In this document: positions 13,258 through 24,294 of the stretch, piece by piece
Layout: each line of letters opens with the position of its first letter
Position numbering within the stretch: position 1 is the stretch's first letter
Assembly (NCBI GenBank): GCA_022661535.1
Contig: JAKULF010000015.1
Coordinates: forward strand, 1-64,000
Length of the DNA: 64,000 nucleotides
Reading direction: 5' to 3'
Source of the DNA: Eutypa lata
Taxonomy: Eukaryota; Ascomycota; Sordariomycetes; Xylariales; Diatrypaceae
Made by a program: the position numbers and the translations under genes
Notes under the pieces: model-generated
Databases searched by the model: none
What the model was told of the DNA's origin: nothing
The model's input: the letters and a program-made list of their open reading frames with translations, nothing else

Positions 13258-14132
13258 TCAGAGTGCTTCATGGAAAAAGAAGGTTCATTAGGTGACAAAT
13301 GATGTTGTTCTGGACTAGATTACACTAAGCTCAGCAACCCACATCAAATACCACTTGCACTCTTCATCTTCTATAACTGCCCAGCTCATCGGTCAGATCG
13401 GAGGGGAGATCTCATGAAACTGAAACTGATTGACTTTTGGATCAAATTCCCAGTGAATCGCTTGGTCTCGTCACGCCTGTATCATATGTTCCAGCTATCT
13501 CTTTGTTATTAAAGTTCGGGCGAAGGACTGATTGTAACATGTCGCGGCCAAAACAACAGTAGGTAGATTAAAAAGATATCGTACATAAACCAAAATGCTA
13601 TATATTAATTGAAGAAAATGATGAAAAAGTTTAGCTTGTGATATCCTTCTTGATCTTTACACTACATCTAGTACTACTGATGTACTACTGATAACGTGAC
13701 ACAAACACGCCTCAGGATTCGGAGATGCCGTGCATTGCGCCGAATAGTTTGATTGACGTCGGACGGACGTGTCAAACTAAGTCAAACTAAACTAGAAGTA
13801 CTGCATTATTGGTTACCTACTTAGTAGCTACCTACGTAGGCATATTGGGAACTGGGAAAGGGATGGCTTAGGTAATGGTGGTCTGCTTAGTCGAACACCG
13901 CCTTGTGTCTTCTGTCCCCAAGAAAATACCTACTTACAGCATCAACAACCCCGCTTTTATTACGGCCCCCTTTCTCTTCTCTCAGAAACGTCTTTCCAAT
14001 GCATCGTAATTATGTTACCCGAATACTGCGGCTTTACTCATTATTTACGACGCTTGAGAACGAGTAGCGTCTAGCTCAAAAATCAAACACCAAACGCTTA
14101 ACGTTACTACTCAATTGGTAATTAGTAGAATC
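13258..14132. other. Intergenic spacer, no gene seen
   Basis: No coding signal. It contains short CTACCTA/TAGGTAG-type words (13,815-13,845) and a direct GTCAAACTAA repeat at 13,771-13,791. Confidence 0.6.
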
Positions 14133-15412
14133 ATGTCCGATAACCCAGGCCTTTCCCTGCCTGCCAGGGCACCATCGATGGCACGTTACCACGATGAACC
14201 CATGACTTTGCATCCAGCAGCTCTCTATACTCTCGTCGACCTGGCCGATGCAGAGTTGGGAGACCTGGAGCGCGAGTGTGAAGCTGCGTGCGTTGACACG
14301 GGCAGTGAGTGGGGCACCAGCGTGCGTCTCGCCTCGCAGCCACGTTTTGTCGGCCAGCCGCTGCGCTCCGTCTTTGACTATCATCTCGAGCTAGGACAGC
14401 AAACCAAATTTGAGCCTAAGTACTTTATCGTCGCCGTCGACAAAGCATGGCGAAGCAAGGGCGTCATACTGGTAACGATAGATGCCGACGAGCTTGACTG
14501 TAATGTTGACTCGTTTCGCATCAAGGCTGTTAATTCGGGCTTGACTGTAGTGAATATACAGATCGGGAATTCTTCATGGGCTGAAGAGAAGGAGGGCCAT
14601 GAGTTCCATCCCGATAATAGAGATAGCGACGATGATGATGTTGATGATGATCTTGGACCACCGGTGCCAACCGAAAATATTCCCCTAGGGTACTACATCC
14701 CCATTTACATCAACTCAAGTCTATCCGAAGACAAAGTCATCGCCGACTTAGAGCCAGCGTTCAAGTACAAGTCTCCAGAAGAGTTTGCTTGTCGCATCCA
14801 AGCCAAGCTCACGCCCGCATCATCTGCCTCACACACCACGCCGACCCAAGATCTCATCCAGCAAGCTGCTACCCTACATCCCATGCGCTGTGCAAAGAAC
14901 CAATATCTGCACAAAGCTCATATCCTCGTCATCGACACGGCCGACCCCGTTGAAACGGCATGTTGATGGTCAAATTACCCTTGTGGGATGTGAGCCGCTC
15001 AGGGACACCTGAGAAAACAGACTTAGGCCAGATTGGAAAGGAATTGGCCCTCACCACCTCGGAGCTTGTCAAGCGCCCTGGACAGGGTCCGGAGAGCATC
15101 GGATGGAGTTACGATGAGGATGTGAGTCGATTTCCTTGGTTTTGTCGGTAGAAGCGTTTTGTTGAGGGCTTAGATAAGACGTTCTTCGTGTGTGTGGACG
15201 GAGACGATGTGGCCAAGACTATGCATCTGCTGGTGCGGAGAAAATGGGACGGGAGTGTATGGGGCCGGACACGGGATGAGTTACTCGGCTTGCCTGTTGA
15301 TGGTGTGAATAATGTCAGAGTCCCCATCAAGGAAGCACTTGCTACTCTAGAAAAAGGAAGGAAGGGCAAAACAGATGGGATGAGTGAGAGCTTAAGGGAT
15401 TTCTTCTTGTAG
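14133..15412 (+). pseudogene. Frameshifted gene of unknown function, acidic linker
   Basis: Three consecutive reading segments look like one gene. The first (ATG at 14,133 to 14,966, frame 3) encodes about 277 residues with an aspartate-rich stretch (DDDDVDDD) near residue 170. At about 14,955 the reading passes to frame 2, so one base appears lost or two gained, and it continues to 15,151, where a TAG interrupts. The same frame goes on to 15,412. The TAG sits in a 30-nt stretch (15,122-15,151) that starts GTGAGT and ends GTAG and is a multiple of three. Removing it would restore the frame, but 30 nt is shorter than fungal introns usually are. I do not recognise the family. The frameshift could also be an assembly error. 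Confidence 0.5.
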
Positions 15413-17002
15413 CCGCTTCAATTCGAAATTCATGAAGTTAATAGTTAGAAAGGAGCATGTAAAGGGGCCTATCTCATTCCACTAATTCAATAGTGGCATG
15501 GAACTCAAATAAAGTAGCTGTCCATCATAAATGCTTATTCCGGTGTTGTATCATGATCATATATCTGCACCTAATCATAGCCTAACGGTATTATAACTAG
15601 ACATGATCAATATGCATTGGCATCAACACGTCATTCACCAACATAACACCTATGGATTTTACAAAAATAAACTAAGTTAACTATACACCTATGTATGCAT
15701 GTAAAGAATTATTCTTTTAAAGTTAACATCAATTACTTGTCTCTAATGCGGCGACGGGTGCTCCCGCTCTAAGTTCCAGGTTGCCCCGGGCAGGTGTGGG
15801 CTTGTAAGTATTAACTACCTCTATTCATAGGCCTACTACGCTGTCGCGCTCCCTTGAATGTGCGTTACTTAATATGACCCAGTCCTACGGTATTGTAGAC
15901 CTCCACTACCTACCCGTCATACACTCATGCGCTAATGATTGAACCAAAGTCAAGCAGCTCTACCGGAATATATCTATATAGGTAGTCCACAGCCTTGTGC
16001 TATAGCCGACAGCCCTTGAAGACGAGTGTATATGTAAAAATTAGCTTTAACCAGGCAGTTTTTAATCTACATACGGTTGAAGCTGGGCTAGTGCCAATTG
16101 AAATAAATTGAACCCCATACCAAGCCTATCAGCCCTGTACACCCCTGTACACCCCTGTACTGGAGCTAACAAGGTCTCCTCCGTTCTGGAGACAGGGGTG
16201 ATCTGTAGTAGTGGTGACCCTATGCCCCACTAACCCCCCTATCTCTCATCTTCAGGCCTCCCCCAGTTTGTAATTGATACCTAGATAAGTATGTCAGGTG
16301 TTATATATTCTAACCTTGGTGAGCCTGGCGAGTAAGTATCAATGGACACAACCTAATATTCTACCTAAGTAGTTATATCTTTGAATTATCTGTACCGGAG
16401 TACTTAGCGAGAACTCCCTACATGCTACCATTGGATTGTAGACATGTCGTGCTTATAATGTACTCCTGGAGTTCTCATTTAAAGGTGTTCTGCACTCAGG
16501 TGGTGAGCGAACACTAAGGTACTCGGTCATGCCACGGTCGAGGGATACACAACACACTGTAGTCGGTAAGTCCGCGATCAATGGATAGGCATGTATATAT
16601 TTGTTCATGATTGGATACTCAACTTATATTTATCCATGGCCGCAATTTCTACGCTTTATATCGTAGTATTGGTTTATCCGCGTAGTAACCTCCTCGTCCG
16701 CCTAGTTACTACAAGTACCTTAGAGTATGAATAGGTTCAAAAGTTGTGAATATGAGGTTGACAGGTACTCCGGCTAGCTAGGTATGTAATAGCATCCAAC
16801 AACCCCAGTCGTCTGCTCGGAATGAACTGCACCCTGGCTTAAAGGCCGGGACTTACGGGTTGTGGGAAGGGTGAAATTGCAAGCCACCATTTTATTGGTA
16901 GACAAAGGCATATATTGATTAATTTAGGAACGGCAGAATATAAGAACAGGAGGACCTCGGGAGCTTCAGTCGGATTGGATACCTAATCTAATTAAGGCTA
17001 CT
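15413..17002. other. Intergenic spacer, no gene seen
   Basis: About 1.6 kb with stops in all frames. It holds a 10-bp tandem repeat (ACCCCTGTAC, three copies, 16,131-16,160), a small GTCTCC/GGAGAC inverted repeat just after it, and several TACCTA/TAGGTA words. No RNA gene recognised. Confidence 0.6.
16131..16160. repeat. 10-bp tandem repeat, three copies
   Basis: AGCCCTGTAC followed by two exact copies of ACCCCTGTAC. Each copy contains the palindrome GTAC. No associated gene. Confidence 0.85.
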
Positions 17003-18130
17003 ATGACCCTTTACCGAGACGATAGTAGCGAAATATTGATACTGGACGGCTTCCCGTGCATGGAAACAGCGTTCAACGAGCTATACGGAGAGAAGGCCAT
17101 AGTCAGTTAGGCCGTCGAGGAGAAGTGTATAGCGACTAGGGCCATAACGTACTACGTATACTGCAGACGCACATAGCGTTAGACATTATGTCGATACCGC
17201 CATCGACATAGCTCCTCCATGTCAACCATCCTGCCTATCAATCTCCCAGCTCGTTGCCGGGTTTCACAACTGGTGGAACGGGTCATCGTGGACATTAGCT
17301 CAGTCCACTTCCGTGTATCGCTGTCATTGTCCAGAGCGAGTTTAATATTCAAGAAGTTGCCCCAAGGAGTTACCCCAGATAACCGCGATGGAAACTAACT
17401 GCTCTGTCATCCAAAGTTTAATGTAGATATTCAGGCGATTCCACTCGGTTATATCTATGAACGCACGTTCAGGTGCCACAACACTGGGTGTCGGTCGATG
17501 CTCTGTTCGAACACGCCTATCAACATGGCTGTGAACGCATCTATCTACAGCATAGGGTCAACAAGTAAGTAGTTGGTTTCGTGACACGGTTATCTACAGT
17601 CGGCAAGATGTTAGTCTGGCGCCATGGTACTATGCATACGCTATTGCCGCACTATATCGTGTACGGGACTTGCTGTGTTAACAACCTCATCTTGACGAAT
17701 GATATTTTACGTTAGACGCACTTGCAGAGCGTCGAGAAACCCTGTCAGATACTACAGTAAGCGTCACAGGCTAATGAGATCGAGGTAGTTAGCATATACC
17801 AGCTGTCTCAACCTGCAGATGATGTTTTGACACTGTGTTTGTAACCACTACACGCCGTAACAACAGTCCTATAATCAGTATATGGACAGAAATCCAGCAC
17901 GTTACAGCGTGTATAAGCCCTCGTCCAGCATAAAGGCGTTCATCCACTAGGTTCAAGAAGTGACGGACGGTCGTATTAAGGATGCGGGTAGGGGATCAGA
18001 TGTGGTCATGGTAGCACATAACGGCATGTGTCATGATCATGTCATTCTCATAAAGACCATGCTCGTGTAGGTCATACGCCCGCGGATATGGGTGTTCTCA
18101 GACTTACTAACGACATCCAATCTAGTGGTG
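17003..18130 (+). pseudogene. Possible 3'-5' exonuclease (DnaQ/RNase T-like) relic
   Basis: Scattered coding-like segments separated by stops. The clearest is at about 17,955-18,130, where one frame reads VTDGRIKDAG and then VMVAHNGMCHDHVILI. The A-H-N-G-x-x-x-D-x-x-x-L pattern matches the Exo II region of DEDD-type 3'-5' exonucleases, and a following segment (PRIWVFSDLL) fits the next block. In-frame stops occur before and inside this part. An upstream piece from ATG 17,003 reads about 33 codons before a TAG. The family assignment rests on one motif, so it is tentative. The extent given is a guess. Confidence 0.3.
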
Positions 18131-18725
18131 AAACCCGACCTTTAGGGACAGTGGCGATCACCGTGCCTTTGGGTATGGCGTACACAGGTCCACGCGGGTG
18201 GAAGCTCTCTGTAGACAACCTGGCCTATAGATCATCGACCAACGTAACATACATCTTCATCCCATCTGTCTCAATTATGTGGTTGACTTCGAATGTCTGC
18301 AAGATGTAGGTCGTTATACGCGGAATCATCACAGATGCAAACACAGTACATCATATGCCGGACGCGCTATCTAGCCTTTCGGCTAGTTATTTATAAACAC
18401 CGACCCGAAAATAGGGGAACTTCCGCGGTTCCGCCACTTACCTATAGCTAAATATCAGTACGAAGTATGGCCAGGTCCCATTATGGAAATATGTCGAATC
18501 CTATTTTAGACCAAGTAGTCAATATTAACACCGTCGATAATATTCATCTACTCTAGTGTACCTATTACCAGGTTAATGCTTGGCTGCTCAGATTGTGTTC
18601 TCTGGATTTTGCAGGCTGTGTCTTGACAATGCACGGTACAACATACACTAATGCCTTTGGGACAATACTTAATATAAAAACATAGTCTGCATTATATCAC
18701 AACCATCTTAATAACGACGAATATC

Positions 18726-19553
18726 ATGTCTCTCCTCGAAATACCGATCGAGCTCATTCCCCAAATGGCAGGCAGACTAGACACTCCTGAAGCGGTTTTC
18801 AATTTCTCCTTAACCTGAAAATCCTTTTAAATCCAAACGTGAAAGCACCAAAGGAGCCGATTCTACACTAGGCAATCAAAAACTATGCCACCGGGGATTT
18901 TATAGAAAGATCCATTAACATACTTCAATGTTCGTTTCACGAGGCTCTCCGTGGTGGCTGGCATCCAATCCACGCATCACCATTAGTTGTCGCTATCAGG
19001 GCCAGGCCCCTAGACGTTATCCAAATACTTGCCAGCAAAGTTTGCAACGTGACGGCTGGTATCCAGCGCTACAATCCTAAGGTTGATGCTATCACTGAAG
19101 ATTCTCTGTCGCATGTTTCGTCAAATAAACCGTTATAGCCCCACCACCTCTTGACGCCGGGGCCAAAACACCTCACCCTTATAGGCTGCTAGAAACAATC
19201 AGGTAAGATATGCCAGGCATAGTGGATATTATACTCGCAAATATTTATGTAGGCAAGAGATCTTCTGAATATCAAGACTACATCGAGCTTATGACTATGC
19301 ATGGTTTGGTGGGACAAAGGAGGTCCTAGATGTTCTACGTTTTCAAGAGCCCAGGTTGCAAGAACAGAAGCAATATATTACAATATGTACAATGCCGTTA
19401 GATTACCTCATAGACGAAATATCTGGGAGCGACAGTGCTGACTCAGTGCCGCCCTGCCATTCTAAATGCAATGCCGAGCCCCAGGACTATGGTAGTGAGA
19501 GTTCTATAAATGAGGATCGAGTGTCCAGACTGGATTACTATTTCATTCATTAA
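18726..19553 (+). pseudogene. F-box/ankyrin-type protein relic
   Basis: Starts at ATG 18,726 with MSLLEIPIELIPQMAG, then a leucine-rich segment ending FNFSLT just before a stop. This is the usual opening of fungal F-box proteins (LPxELxxxIAxxLDSPxxLxxFSLTCK). About 200 nt further on, another frame reads PLVVAIRARPLDVIQILASK, which resembles an ankyrin repeat. A last open segment of about 65 codons ends at 19,553. Several stops and frame changes separate the parts. The original gene was probably an F-box plus ankyrin-repeat protein of the kind expanded in filamentous fungi, now dead. Confidence 0.5.
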
Positions 19554-19818
19554 ATAATAACTTGTGGTTTTATGTATTGTCCAACATCTAGGTAGCTTCA
19601 GGATGTGTCGTGCACATGTGCATGTGAACACTTAATTAATCTTTTAAAATTGACACTCATTAATACAACAAGCAATCTCGTAAAGCGCAAAATCACATCC
19701 CATTGATGCCCTGAATACCAGTAACTTATACGATACCAGTCAACGGTACCGCTGGGCCTACTTGAAGTCTGCCCCTTAGACCGTACGTTACTGAACCCTG
19801 ACTGAATGATTCTCCTTG

Positions 19819-21213
19819 CTAGACGCCTAGTGGATCCTCACCAAGGGAGTGCCTATCAGTCCGTGGGTAACTTTCGAGGGTGTATGAATCAGTTCTCACA
19901 ATGCCTTCTGGATCATTCAGCCTGAGATGTAGGTTTCCTTCAGATTGGCCTCTATCGAACTTAGTCGTACTTTGTTGATCTCTGGTAGATGCAGGAGTCC
20001 ATACCGATTGTTGCCCATTCGTATGATGAAGCCTCCTAAGTGAAGTTCGTTGAGACATATAGGATACCACTTTATCTTTTACTAAACCAAGTAGGGGTCC
20101 AATGACGGGCAAACACGAGCAGATGAGGCCAACAGCAGCCTCAATGGCAGTCCATAAATAGATATCGGCAGTAACCCATGTCGTATCGGCATCTAGTGCT
20201 ACAGCTTCAAATGTTTGGCTCAGGCGTACAATGCTAGCTGAAATGGCGCTGAAGACTGTTAGTTAGAGGTAAATAAAAGGCTTCGGATTCAACTTACAAT
20301 GCGCCTGTTGCAAAAACCAAGATCAGGGCAATCTTATGTGAACGTTTGAGTTGTAGTCTCCAAAGCATACCAATCGGCAATGCAAATATGATCAAGTCAC
20401 CCACAGAATTCAGTGCACTTCCAGCAATGACTAGGGGTGCATTGTTCGCCCCGCAGAATCCTTCAGGGGGTGGACTGAGAGTAGGATTGAACCGCTCATA
20501 AAAGAAAGAAGGTGGGAAACTACATCATATTAGTACTGTTATGTCATTGACACTAGATGGGGTGATATACCATTGAAACAATGCCGAAAAGAAGCAGGCA
20601 ATTAACCATCCTGTAGTGTATACAGCCATGACATAGACAAGATACCTGAACCACATGATATTCAGTGTGAAAATTCGCCTATAAAATGCCAGTATCGACA
20701 TCTTGATGAACCAATGAACAAGTGTGTAAACAAGTACATTATAAAGACCAATCTACAAATTCGAGTTAATTATGTTATTTCTAAGGGCCACTTGAGGTTT
20801 ACCTGAATGATTCTCCAGGTTATTCTCGGGTCAACAGCCCAAATATGTCTTCCCATACCGTACGGTACTGCTGTTTCCGGGAGTTAGAGAATAATTCCCT
20901 GTGTGAAAAATGGGGAGCTTTGAACATACAAATGATACATGTGGTACAGAAGATAATTATCAATATCTGCAACTAGCTTATTAACGTTGAACTGTTACTG
21001 CTGTGGTGTAGGGTGTACTACCAATGCCCCTATGGACATCCAATCATCTAAACTGAACTTCATATGGCGGCTAGCCCTTGCAGTAAAACGAAGAGCAACC
21101 GTAACCGTCGACAGCCCTATGAGAACCGAAGTGACCACGACGACAGTTGGGCCCTTATCGTCATTAATGCTAGAAATCTGGCCAAATGACAATGGTTGAG
21201 ACGCAGGTGCCAT
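19819..21213 (-). pseudogene. Rhodopsin-domain (PTH11-like) membrane protein, one in-frame stop
   Basis: Five exons on the minus strand: 21,213-21,022, 20,898-20,803, 20,752-20,571, 20,519-20,298 and 20,248-19,819. All have GT-AG introns, and together they give about 373 codons. The product matches the fungal rhodopsin-domain family: a hydrophobic N-terminal helix, the signature L-D-D-W (SLDDWMS, residues 54-60), YGMGRHIW after helix 2, IKMSILAFYRR, then AVGLICSCLPVIGPL, and a polar C-terminal tail. These seven-helix proteins are annotated as putative GPCR-like receptors. The second exon begins GIIL followed by TAA (about 20,884-20,886) before YGMGRH. I found no alternative splice that avoids this stop and keeps frame. 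Only one lesion is seen, so the decay is recent, or the first intron (123 nt, unusually long here) is spliced differently. Confidence 0.7.
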
Positions 21214-22565
21214 AATATCAAGTGGATATGTTTGTAGTAAAAGAGTAAAGAGTTTAGGTTTATAGTCTGATAACTTTAAAGAGCATTAAAAGTGGTGTAA
21301 TAATAAAACAAAGCATATAACTCACAGACAGATATGTTACAACAGTATGGAAAGTGCTTCAACTTAAGTATTTCGTCTTTAATACATCATTAATTCTTTA
21401 TAATAAATGATATGCAACAGGCATCTTGAACTTCTGCAAGCCATTGTTGACTTTGGTAGTGGACAGCAATTTGCTAACTTGCAGAATGAATATCAGGCTA
21501 CTAATTAATGAGAAAGAGAGGAAAGAAAGATTCATCTTCCATATCTCACTAAATGTAAGTTATTCCGACATTGTAACACCGAACCCCGTGAGCAGGATTC
21601 CATTTTTAATCAGCTTGCTAAAATGTAACACTACCTTAACATGATTCCCTGTTTTTGTTTGTAATAGTTTTGAAGTTATTTGCTACTATAGAGTATCAAT
21701 GTGATATGCTACGTCGAAATTGCAGTTAGATCTAGACTATTCACAGCTTGACTATCGCACATATACACTGCAAGTAGTACCAACGAGTCAGCTAAGGCTC
21801 TGATGGTTACATACACAAAGAAGACAATTTAGGCAGTTTGTAGACTGATTATGTCGGTGTTGGGGATACATGTATGCCACCTAGTGTAATAACGAAAATT
21901 AACAATCCAATCATATATAAATTCAACATTGTTGGCAGCACGTAATTAGAAGATAAGTGTACGGAGTATGGCATCATTTTTGAAATATTCAGGGGTGTTG
22001 GTACTACGTAGCATAAGGGAGACTGCAGCTGGTGGTATGTAAGTATGGTAGATAAAGGGGCTGAGCAGATGAGGGGTAAATCCTGAACCGCTCAGCTGTC
22101 GCTGCTTGTAACTAGAGTAACCCCTTGCATCTGTCACGTCTCCTCTATTATACCTATCTGGGGCTAGGTACATACCAAGCAGGAGCAATAAAAGCATCCC
22201 CAGGCTACACAAGTACATATGTACTTAAGTAGTCAGGTAGTTACATGAGGCTCTACACATACACCTGTATGTATATATGGATACATACATGTACATTTAG
22301 GTTAAGGCTTAAGGCAGAATAGATGGGTCTTATCATTTGTATACTTAGGTACTTGGGTAGGTACATTGGAGTTGACCTCTGCTTTTGGTCAACTTTCGTG
22401 GTAAACAACTGTTGGAAATTGCTATACTTATTATATCTGCTCATGCCAAGGGTCATGCCACTTGTTGCCTCTCTTTCTACATCTTAAGCCGCCTTCTACG
22501 TACTACTGCACAGCAGAATTCTGCCATGTCCCGTTCAATCAACTTTTATCACCCATCTTAGCATC
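21214..22565. other. Intergenic spacer, no gene seen
   Basis: About 1.35 kb, A+T-leaning and without coding signal. It includes TACATGTA/TGTATGTATATATGG-type repeats and TAGGTA words at 22,205-22,365, just upstream of the hemerythrin-like gene. Confidence 0.6.
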
Positions 22566-23480
22566 ATGACCAGCAAACCTTCTGATGCCCCATGGGCAGA
22601 TGAGCCCTTTCCTTTGATTGCAATGCCTTCTATGCGTTTAACTGTGGGTTTGGTCTCTCAGGTATGAATTGAAACAAGCTTAATGCATCATCTAACTGCT
22701 GTTTAGGACTCCCACTCCTATGTCTACGTTGCTTCCGAAATGGCAAACTCGCACAACGTCATCATCCGTGGGTTAAATGCCATAATCCAGCAAGCACCAT
22801 TCGTCTCAACTAGCAACGGTTACACAGCAAAGGATGTGAAGGACCTACTTTTCTATGTTCATTCCTGGGTGAAAATGGTCAACCATCACCATTGGGTTGA
22901 AGAATCTTTCATCTTCCCAGAGATCGAGAGGTTTAGCAGAAAGGCAGGATTAATGAACGACCCCAAACACCAACACGAGCTGTTTCATGAGGGAATGGAA
23001 CAGCTATTAACATATTCATCTACGACAGAACCGCAAGATTACCGTTGGGAAGGACAGAGAGGCATGAAAGAAATCATTGACTCTTTTAGCCAACATCTGA
23101 CCAATCACTTGTATGCCGAGATCGACGTTTTTCTGGCCATGAAAGACATGGATAGCATAGGTCTGAGGAAGACATGGAATCAAGGGGAAGCGCTTGCAAA
23201 ACAGACAGGAAACGTCGGGATGCTAGTAAGTTTGACATTTCCTCATCACGGATACACAGATGGCGAATCTAACTTGCTTAAGTATGATGTGTTTCCATGC
23301 GTTCTTGGATGCGCCGATAAGACATACGAAGGCAGCAACTCATTCCCGCCACTGCCCTGGATAATGCCGTATATTATCAAATACTGGTTTGCGGCTGGAA
23401 ATGGCGCATGGAGATTCAACCCGTGTGATTGGTGGGGGGAACCGCGTGCTTTGGCATTTACTCCACAGGGCAAGCTCTGA
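22566..23480 (+). CDS. Hemerythrin-like domain protein
   Basis: Two exons, 22,566-22,661 and 22,707-23,480, with a 45-nt intron (GTATGA...GTTTAG), giving 289 residues. The start at 22,566 is preferred over the in-frame ATG at 22,740 because the spliced N-terminus keeps the frame and adds the first histidine region (DSHSYVY, ANSHNVI). Hemerythrin-type ligand candidates lie on a four-helix pattern: H48, HHHWVEE at 92-98, HQHELFHEGME at about 120-130, and HLTNHLYAEID with H162, H166 and E170. Fungal proteins of this type bind a non-haem di-iron centre; their substrates are unknown. The C-terminal third (about residues 190-289) is rich in aromatic residues and has no known role. No signal peptide is evident. 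The gene looks intact. Confidence 0.85.
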
Positions 23481-24294
23481 AACCATGGTAGCAGCGGGGT
23501 GGTACATATGAAGGTTATGAATATGCGAGTTGCATAGGTTTATTGCTAGGTTAGGGATCACTATGTAGGAAGAAATGACTTTGTTTGCTGTCTTTGATTG
23601 ATTGTTTGCAGCGTTCCCGACAGTGCACCACCTGATGGCAATACATTATAGTTGATTAGATAAAGGGTACCACAGACCGTTATCTGCACCTTCAGCTAAA
23701 TAAGTTATTGGGAAGGTGCACATCGGCCCTGGTCAACATAATATTTTGAATAAATAGTCCACCTAGTTATTTGCATGGAGCTACTATACATGCTTTTGAG
23801 GGGTACTTCGTTATGGCCCCAAGGCTCTTTAGCGAGATAATTAAGTATATATCTATGTGTACACAACCCCACAAGACTACACGGCAACATCAACTGCTAA
23901 ATCAAATACGAGATTGCAACCATCCGACAAGCGTTGTGTACCAAAGCTGCTTCTGTACACCCGTGAATGATTTCCTGATATCACGTCATATAGTGCGCAT
24001 GGTTTCCCGAGAGAATGTGCAGTAGAACAACTGATCACAGGTGGGGAAAGTAAGCCTAGAACATGTATCAAAATCTGTGTATCACTATGTAGCACGGAAA
24101 GTAATAAGATGAAAGTGATTACATGAACATCTGCTGCAACGCTGCAAACTGCTCTTTTCTTATGAAAAAAGAATAAAATAAAATAATGAAATGATTAATA
24201 GAACATATTAACTTCGGATAAGATTTGAACAATAATTTCCAAATGGTCCTTTGTTTTAGTAAGATGAATTTTCATACAATTCATCAAATTGCAA
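23481..24294. other. Intergenic spacer, no gene seen
   Basis: About 0.8 kb between the convergent hemerythrin-like gene and P450 gene. No conserved motif or RNA gene recognised. An A-rich tract lies at 24,160-24,205. Confidence 0.6.

Noticed and set aside
18088..18309. 73-codon plus-strand frame
   Set aside because: Out of frame with the exonuclease-like motif just upstream and without any signature. Treated as chance.
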